From Theristus sp. LFF4_11 (Eukaryota; Nematoda; Chromadorea; Monhysterida; Xyalidae), in the NCBI GenBank assembly GCA_030248135.1, contig JASANC010004705.1, forward strand, positions 62,001 to 126,000: DNA of 64,000 bases. The letters run 5' to 3'. Numbering within the stretch: the stretch's first letter is position 1; the number at the start of each line of letters is the position of its first letter. Positions 58,054-64,000 of the stretch are shown in pieces. The notes below the pieces were generated by a model. It was not told the origin of the DNA. It saw only the letters and a program-made list of their open reading frames with translations, and made no database searches. Made by a program: the position numbers and the translations under genes.

Positions 58054-61000
58054 CTACCAAGTGTTCGTGATGCCCGGCGTCGGCGGCTCCTCGGTCGGCT
58101 CGTCTCCCTCGTCATCATCCATGCCGCCGATGTAGTACGACCAGTAGAAGATGTTGAACAGCACGAACAACGTCGGAAATGCCAGCGACGAGATCTTGTC
58201 GATCTGCAACGCCATCAGGTCCTTCTGTTCGCGGCGGATCGCCTGTCGCGCGGCAAAGTCGGACTCGGCCTGCAGTTGCGCTCTCGACTTCAGGTGCTGC
58301 GGTATGAGCGGCTGCTGGTGATGCGCGTGACCGCCGTTGTTGTTGCGCTGCGTGGCGTCCGCGAAGCTGCCGTAGTCACCGGTGCCGCCCGGCCACGTCG
58401 CCGCCGGCGCCGAGTAGTGCGCCTGTAGCGGTTGGTGCTCGCCGTGTGCCGCGCCGGCGCTGGCCGTCGTGTGCTGCTGTTGCTCGTGGCGGCAATGTCG
58501 CGCCTCGCACGGACACGGCCGCAGCGTTGCGGACGCGCCGAGTCCGAAGCCGGGCGGTCGATAGCCGTAGTCGTTCTCTCTGGCGAGCGTCAGCAGCGGC
58601 GACACGTGGCCGCCGGCGGCGCCGCCAACGTTCAGATTGTTCGCCACGGCTGCGCCGGTGTTGCTGTTGCACTGCGGCGAGTGCAACTGTTGAGCGCGCA
58701 CCCCGTCGCCGGCGCAGTAGTCGGCCTGCAGTGGCGCTGCCTGCATCACCGGCACCGGACTCGTCGCGTTGCGGTGTTGTTTTCGTTTGCGGGCGTTACC
58801 GGAAAACCAGCGCATGCCTGTGGCACAAAAATGGTGGCAATGGTGGTGCTCTGCTCAAAATGAAGCATGAGTTGCACATGAGTGTACAGGGTGACCAGTA
58901 AACGTTAAGCGGCTTGTATTCACAACTGAAACGGTTGTTTTAATTGAATCTTAACAGCAATGGACGTCTTTTGATTGCCCTGTGTAGTATCCCGAATATT
59001 TTCAGCCTCATATTTGAACTCTCTCTTCACTCTCTCTGCCTTTATTCACCTGTGGGCACTCCGCCTCGCGCACGCCCGCCCATCGCCTTGCGCCACAGTT
59101 TGTTGCTGGCGAACGGCACGTTGTTGGGGTGCATCATGGCGACACGCTGCTGGTGGTAGGCGCCATTGGCGTTGTCGTTGTTCGCCGCAAACGCAAGTGA
59201 CGGCTCCGGTGGCAGCGGCTTGTCGGCCAACATGCCTCCTGAAGCACATTCATAATTGAGCAACGACGATCCAAATTTCTTTTCTGCTGACAGCAATTCA
59301 ATGGACGCACTCTGCGCGGCGTTGCCGTACGCAGCGGCTGCAGCAGCGGCCATCGCAGCGGCCTTGTTGGCCGGCGGCGGCGGTGGGGCGTCGTCGTCGC
59401 GACTCAGGAATCCGACTGTGGCCAGTTCGAGCAAGGACGAGAAGACGAACGTCATGCACGAGAGCATCCAGACGTCGATCGCTTTCACGTACGAGACACG
59501 CGGCAGATTGCGGATGATGTTGCCGAACTGGAAGGTCATCGCGAGCAGACTGTTCACGCCGAGCATCGTGCGCGCCGGAATCGCCTTGGTGCCGAGGCAG
59601 AATGCGATCCAGGCTGCGAGCGATAAATGGGGACGTTAAATGGGGACGTCACGATTCAGTGAACAATGTGACTCTTGCATGATGAAACTATGGCAACACT
59701 CACAAATGAATATGGTGAGGAACGTCGGTAAATACGCCTGCAGTATGTACCACCCGTAGCGTCGACGGAACATGAACGTCATCGTCAGCTCATGCCATTG
59801 ACCCGCAGGATAGGGCTGAGTTGAAAATGATGGTTTTTGAAAAAAGTGAGGTTTCGATTAGATGTCTGTCTGTTTAGTCGATTTGTCGATTAGATTATAT
59901 CGAAGTGAGAGTATGTCTAGAGTTAGAGCAGGTTTTAACAGATGAGACACAACAAAGTCCCAGACGAGGTTGGTTCGGTCTTTTGGGCCGGACCTCGTTT
60001 CGAAGCTGTTTCAGACTTCTGTTAGCGTCGGTCGGACCTTGTTTTGGAAGCCTTTCTGGGAGGACCTCGTTTCGGACCACCTTTTTAAGCCCGTTTGGTA
60101 CAGACCTTTTTAGGACCCTTTTTTCATTTTGGACTTCGCTGAGACCGACTTCGTTTCGGACTTCTTGTTGAGGCTTCTGACCTTTTGGCTCTCAGTTCTG
60201 ACTTTATTTATGTTGAAGCGTCAGCATCAGTGTGCCTGCAGCCTGTCAAGCGACGAACTAACCACTTCTTCACGTTTGTGATCAATCTTGCCGAGCTCGT
60301 AGTCTGCGAGCTCAATTTTATCGCGCATCGTCGCCACCGCCCGTGACGTCCACTGCATCGAGACCTCCTCCGTGTTGTAGTTGTACGATTCAAACGTGAG
60401 CAGACAGAACACTTTGTCAAACGGAAATGTCGTCAGGTCCATTCGACAAGGACCTGAGCAACGAACGTGCATTCAACTGATGCACAACTGTTGTGCGCTG
60501 TTGATCGTTCTAGCTCTTTTTAGTTCAATCAATGTCAAAAACTATTCATTTTTTGAACAAACAAACCAGTCAACTTGAGCCGATAATTCGTCCAGACGCT
60601 TCCGTTTGGATAGATCATCAGGAAGATGTTCGGAAATGGGCTCTCGTGAATGTTGGCAGTTTTCGAGTTGATGAAACACGAATTTGGAGTCCACATTTTC
60701 TTCAGGAGGTCCGCGTTCAATGAGAGATTGTATTTGCACGGATTCAGATGGTCGTAGCTGAGCGCAGGGTCGAGCCACATTTCACTGATGTAAATGTCCA
60801 GGTTGAAGTCGGAAGTGATGTCGGAGATTGTGGTCACCTCCTGCACCCACACTTCCACGGACACTTGCACACTGCTGCCGGGCACCTGCGTAAACGTGAA
60901 GCCTTGAATTGCAACATCGCAAGATTGTGAAAGACCCATGTCATTGCGAAAATATTGTGACCCTGTAAAAGCGCCCACAAATCTTTTACAGAGCTGTCTG

Positions 61001-61864
61001 TCCCTTGTGAAAGTGTTTGCGTGAATGTTCTTGCGACTTGCAAGGTTTACTATGATTTCACAAACGCCTACTTTGTGTCGATTGTAGTTCTTCAGCATCT
61101 GATCGAGAATGTACGTGTCATTGTTGCACGACAGCGGCGCATTGCTATGGAAATCGAGTGAATTCTGATGGTATCTCTGACGTTCGTAGTCGTCTGTGTG
61201 CAGCGCAAAGCCGTGTCCGTTGGTGTTCTCATTGTTGAAGTGCATGTTTGGCTCGTTGCCGTTGGTGAAGTAGCTGTTCGGGTGCCACTGAGTTGCCGAC
61301 GAAGTGTATCGGCTGTCTCTGCCGCGTGCAAGCTGCACACTGTGCGTCAGACGTGGCTGCTCGGCTGGCGGCGCCGGCAAGTCCGTGAACCGATGCACGT
61401 GCGTCGCCTCGGGACGTGGCGCCGGCGGAAGGTCGGCCGACGGCTGCAACGTTTTTGTTCGCTGAACTCTTGTTTTGCGTAAAGAAAACCGTAAAACTTT
61501 AAAGACACCGTCATCTCAGGAACTGCGGCCACAAATTTTGAAGAATAAACAAACTTCAGCGAAATCTGCAGTTTGTTCTGTGATTTATTGCATTGCGCAC
61601 TGAGAATAGTCACGATTTCTAACATTCTTTTGAGGCAATGTTGGAAACGGCGTCGAGTGACCTATTCTCAGTCGGATTTACATTCTGCTCTGAACGCAAG
61701 TGTGCCACCTGTGTCTGTCTGTGCTGCGTGTTGAGCGTTGCCGTGTGCACGGTCGAGCGCAGCCACGAGCACGGCAACGCGGCGACCACGAGCATCAGCA
61801 GCGTGCAGCAGCGCCACAGGTGCAGCCAGCAGCGGACGAGCCGTCGGAGGCGTCGTGCGCGCAT
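58054..61864 (-). CDS. Cys-loop ligand-gated ion channel subunit, probable anion channel, 7 exons, ~825 aa
   Basis: Pentameric neurotransmitter receptor subunit. Exons (minus): 61864-61709, 61443-61072, 60885-60567, 60453-60263, 59815-59704, 59613-59050, 58817-58054; phases close. Exon 1 has a signal-like helix ([13 protein letters not shown]). A Pro/Asn-rich ~120-residue extension precedes the ligand domain ([53 protein letters not shown]). The Cys-loop [15 protein letters not shown] has exactly 13 residues between cysteines. TM1 [23 protein letters not shown] immediately before TM2 ([17 protein letters not shown]) marks anion-selective channels; TM3 [22 protein letters not shown]4 [20 protein letters not shown]. 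The M3-M4 loop is unusually long (~330 residues), with Ala, Gly, His and Pro runs. It resembles invertebrate amine/acetylcholine-gated chloride subunits; the ligand cannot be assigned. Confidence 0.95.
59880..60200. repeat. Degenerate GGACCTCGTTTCGGA repeats in a channel intron
   Basis: Within the intron 59816-60262, GGACCTCGTTTCG-, GGACCTTGTTTTGGAAG-, GGACCTCGTTTCGGACC-, GACTTCGTTTCGGACTTC- recur every ~25-70 bp with TTT spacers: a decayed tandem array, no coding signal. Confidence 0.6.
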
Positions 61865-62135
61865 TGGCGGTTGCTAACGACGCCGCAACGGGTACCGCAA
61901 CGGGTATTGCGTTGTTGCTGAGCCACCGTTCGTCGTCTGCCGAGTGCGCCGGCGTTGATGACGCACCGTCGCGGCTGTGTTGCTGCTGCGCACGTGCATG
62001 TTAATCGTCACAAGTTGACTGGAGTCACAGGCACCGGGTTCCGCTGTGGCTGAGTTGCACTCGAATTTACAGCACAATCATCTGCAAAAACGACAAGTTC
62101 GCGGGAAATGAGAATCATCTGAACACACACTGAAC
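61865..62135. other. Upstream region of the channel gene
   Basis: GC-rich near the gene (GGTACCGCAACGGGTATTGC), then AT-rich. No recognisable promoter motif. Confidence 0.4.
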
Positions 62136-62137
62136 TA

Positions 62138-62224
62138 AAGCGGCATTCATGAAGCAGTATTTAGTGATGCGTGGTAGCTGTGTTAAAACCTATAGCTACG
62201 CGGCCAATGCTTCATGAATGCCAC
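62138..62224. repeat. 87-bp inverted repeat (hairpin)
   Basis: GCGGCATTCATGAAGCA at the left and TGCTTCATGAATGCC at the right are near-perfect reverse complements. The centre continues pairing partly (GGTAGCTGTG / CCTATAGCTACG). Too short to be a gene; small MITE or hairpin. Confidence 0.7.
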
Positions 62225-64000
62225 TTAAGATTATGGTACGAAAAAATGGTACAGTTCAAGTTGATTCATAACAATATTTTTGAAACAAACAAAAAATAAT
62301 GGGCACAAGTTACGATGCTGAAGAAAGAGGCAATTTTCAATCTGCGGAATCCGCTCAAAACTTGATTGAACTTCACACATTGGTCTGCTCGGCTGAGTTA
62401 GTTAATGGCTAAAGCAAAAAAATGTTGCAACGCGAATGCTTCAGTTTCGACATAAAAATGAGGCAGTCGAGATTGGTAAAGAGAACACAAAAAACTTTTT
62501 ATGAACAGTTACACTAGTTTGGTTATCCAAAACTGCAAGATGAGATTGTCTGAAAATGATATGCTTCTGGATGTTGCAATTGAGTCAAAATTGTTTGGTT
62601 TGATTTTTCAAACCCAATACTCGCACGTGACTCACCCATGTGGTAACCCAAATACAAAGATTGAAGTGAACACACAAAAACTGCATCTGGTTTGGATGTC
62701 AGCAAACTGAAAAAAGATCAGAAAAGCAAGTCAGTGTTATCCACTGGACAGCCGGAAGTGCCAATAACACCATTTTTAAAAGTGCAGCCATGTTTAGAAG
62801 TGCGCATGTTTCAGACGCAAGTGATGTGTGCAAAACGAGCGAACGTAAAAAAACAGTAGCGACCATGGCACTGGCTGGCCATACATGCTGGTCGGTGGTG
62901 AATTTTACGATTTTCAGACGCGCGTGTGCAGACATTTTTTGTGTCCTCTTTGCGGCCTCTGCGAACGCGATGAGTGAGTGAGTAACAACACAGCACACAC
63001 AACAGCCAGTGGTGCGTTTGCGCTTGCGTTTGTGTAACAGAGACGCACACACGCGTGCATGGTAGGAGCGGGAATATTCCCACGGGGTCAATGGCGTGCG
63101 GGGCACACCAGGCGACGCCACGGCACCGGCACTGCACCGGTTTACTTGCATCGTTGCCTCTGCCACACGCACACGCACACTTCACTTGGTCTGTATTGGC
63201 GACAGCGACATACATATATTCGACATAATCTGCTTCAGTGAATTTAAAGACGACCGAAAACCAACGAAAATAAGTTCGGCCGTGGTGTAAGTGAGCGAGC
63301 AAGAGTGCAACGCGCAAGACACCGCCCGTGCAGGTCTAGACGAGTTGCGTGTCGCTCTTCTCGCCCTGCAACGACGACTCATCCACCCCAGACACTGAGT
63401 TCCGCATTTGATCGGTTTTTTTTCAAACAGAGCTCATGTTTCGCTGCTTCCGGTTTGTTGGTGCTGCACAACTCTCAATTATGGACGAATTTGCAGTTTA
63501 TAGTTGAGAACACATTTGCGACTCACTCGCTGTTGCTTCGTGTTGTAGCTTCGTTCAAAAATGTAGCTTCAGCCAGATGTGCACCAGTTTAATTTTCAGA
63601 CGAACAGTTCATCTCATAGGGATGTTTTTGCTGAACTTTCTGCCCACTGAGTTTGTTGAATATGAAGCGATGCACGCACAATGTACAGTATTTCACATGC
63701 TGCATCCATTGTGTCCGTCCGGTGCAGTGTATCAATATGAGGCTGCTGCTATGCCAGTAGTGACCGTGATTGATACACTATTTTGGTCCGCTCCAAACTT
63801 TTACTGGCTGATTTCGGCGGGACAAAAACGAAGAGAAAATAGTGCTACGGTCTTCTGGTCTTCACAGTTTCAATTTCTTTGTGTAATGGACGTGTGGCTG
63901 ATGAGTTTGGGCATCGCGGAAGTTCATGAAAACATTTTTTGACACATACCCCCGCAGGGTGGACAAAATGAAATTGAGCAAATGAAATGGAAAGTTTGGA
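62225..64000. other. No gene supported
   Basis: Frames of 60-168 codons occur on both strands (62699-63317 minus; 63577-63942 plus, 121 codons, preceded by TTTTCAG) but none resembles a known family or carries coding-like composition. The region has CA/TG-rich simple sequence around 63040-63190. Confidence 0.4.

Noticed and set aside
63577..63942. 121-codon plus-strand frame
   Set aside because: No family resemblance, AT-rich composition like its surroundings, no partner exons.

Overview
The window is nuclear DNA of an animal. Genes are cut by many short spliceosomal introns (mostly 60-300 bp, acceptors usually TTTCAG or similar, donors very often GTGCGT). The gene set is metazoan: anillin, MLH1, PAN2, a two-pore K+ channel, a Cys-loop anion channel, an SLC7 transporter, ACMSD, a Spec3/stum protein and a formin. 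Intron style, compactness and the K2P and Cys-loop channels suggest a nematode or another small-genome ecdysozoan. No rRNA, mitochondrial or single diagnostic gene is present, so this is inference.

Layout. 1-3.3 kb: 5' end of a formin of the FMNL/FRL class on the minus strand, running off the left edge. 3.5-11.3 kb: repeats, namely tRNA-related SINEs, an unusual mosaic of short words separated by long G runs, and hAT-type MITEs, one nested in another. 11.4-13.3 kb: a C2H2 zinc-finger gene (+). 14.3-15.0 kb: a small putative secreted protein (-). 16.3-17.9 kb: a tentative single-pass membrane protein (+). 18-21.2 kb: MITEs, including a hAT MITE with perfect 8-bp target duplications. 21.3-28.2 kb: anillin (+), 22 exons. 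29.1-33.3 kb: MLH1 (+), 13 exons. 33.8-34.5 kb: RidA (+), 5 exons. 34.8-36.7 kb: two-pore K+ channel (-). 36.8-39.4 kb: no supported gene, one SINE. 39.4-46.8 kb: PAN2 (+), 26 exons. 47.1-50.6 kb: SLC7-type amino-acid transporter (-). 51.0-52.1 kb: Spec3/stum protein (-). 53.4-55.2 kb: satellite with a ~150-bp unit and a ~440-bp higher-order repeat. 55.3-56.4 kb: foldback element. 57.2-57.7 kb: first two exons of ACMSD (+), with no continuation found. 58.1-61.9 kb: Cys-loop ligand-gated chloride-type channel (-). 61.9-64 kb: no supported gene.

The genes are housekeeping or neuronal and do not form a pathway: cytokinesis (anillin) and actin (formin), mismatch repair (MLH1), mRNA deadenylation (PAN2), amino-acid chemistry and transport (RidA, SLC7, ACMSD) and excitability (K2P, Cys-loop channel). 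Exon models were built by hand from splice phase and protein similarity known to me; no alignment or database search was run. I found no obviously new molecular system. The most unusual items are the G-run mosaic repeats, the nested hAT MITEs with intact target duplications, the higher-order satellite, a CCCH finger inside PAN2, GC-AG introns and a truncated ACMSD.
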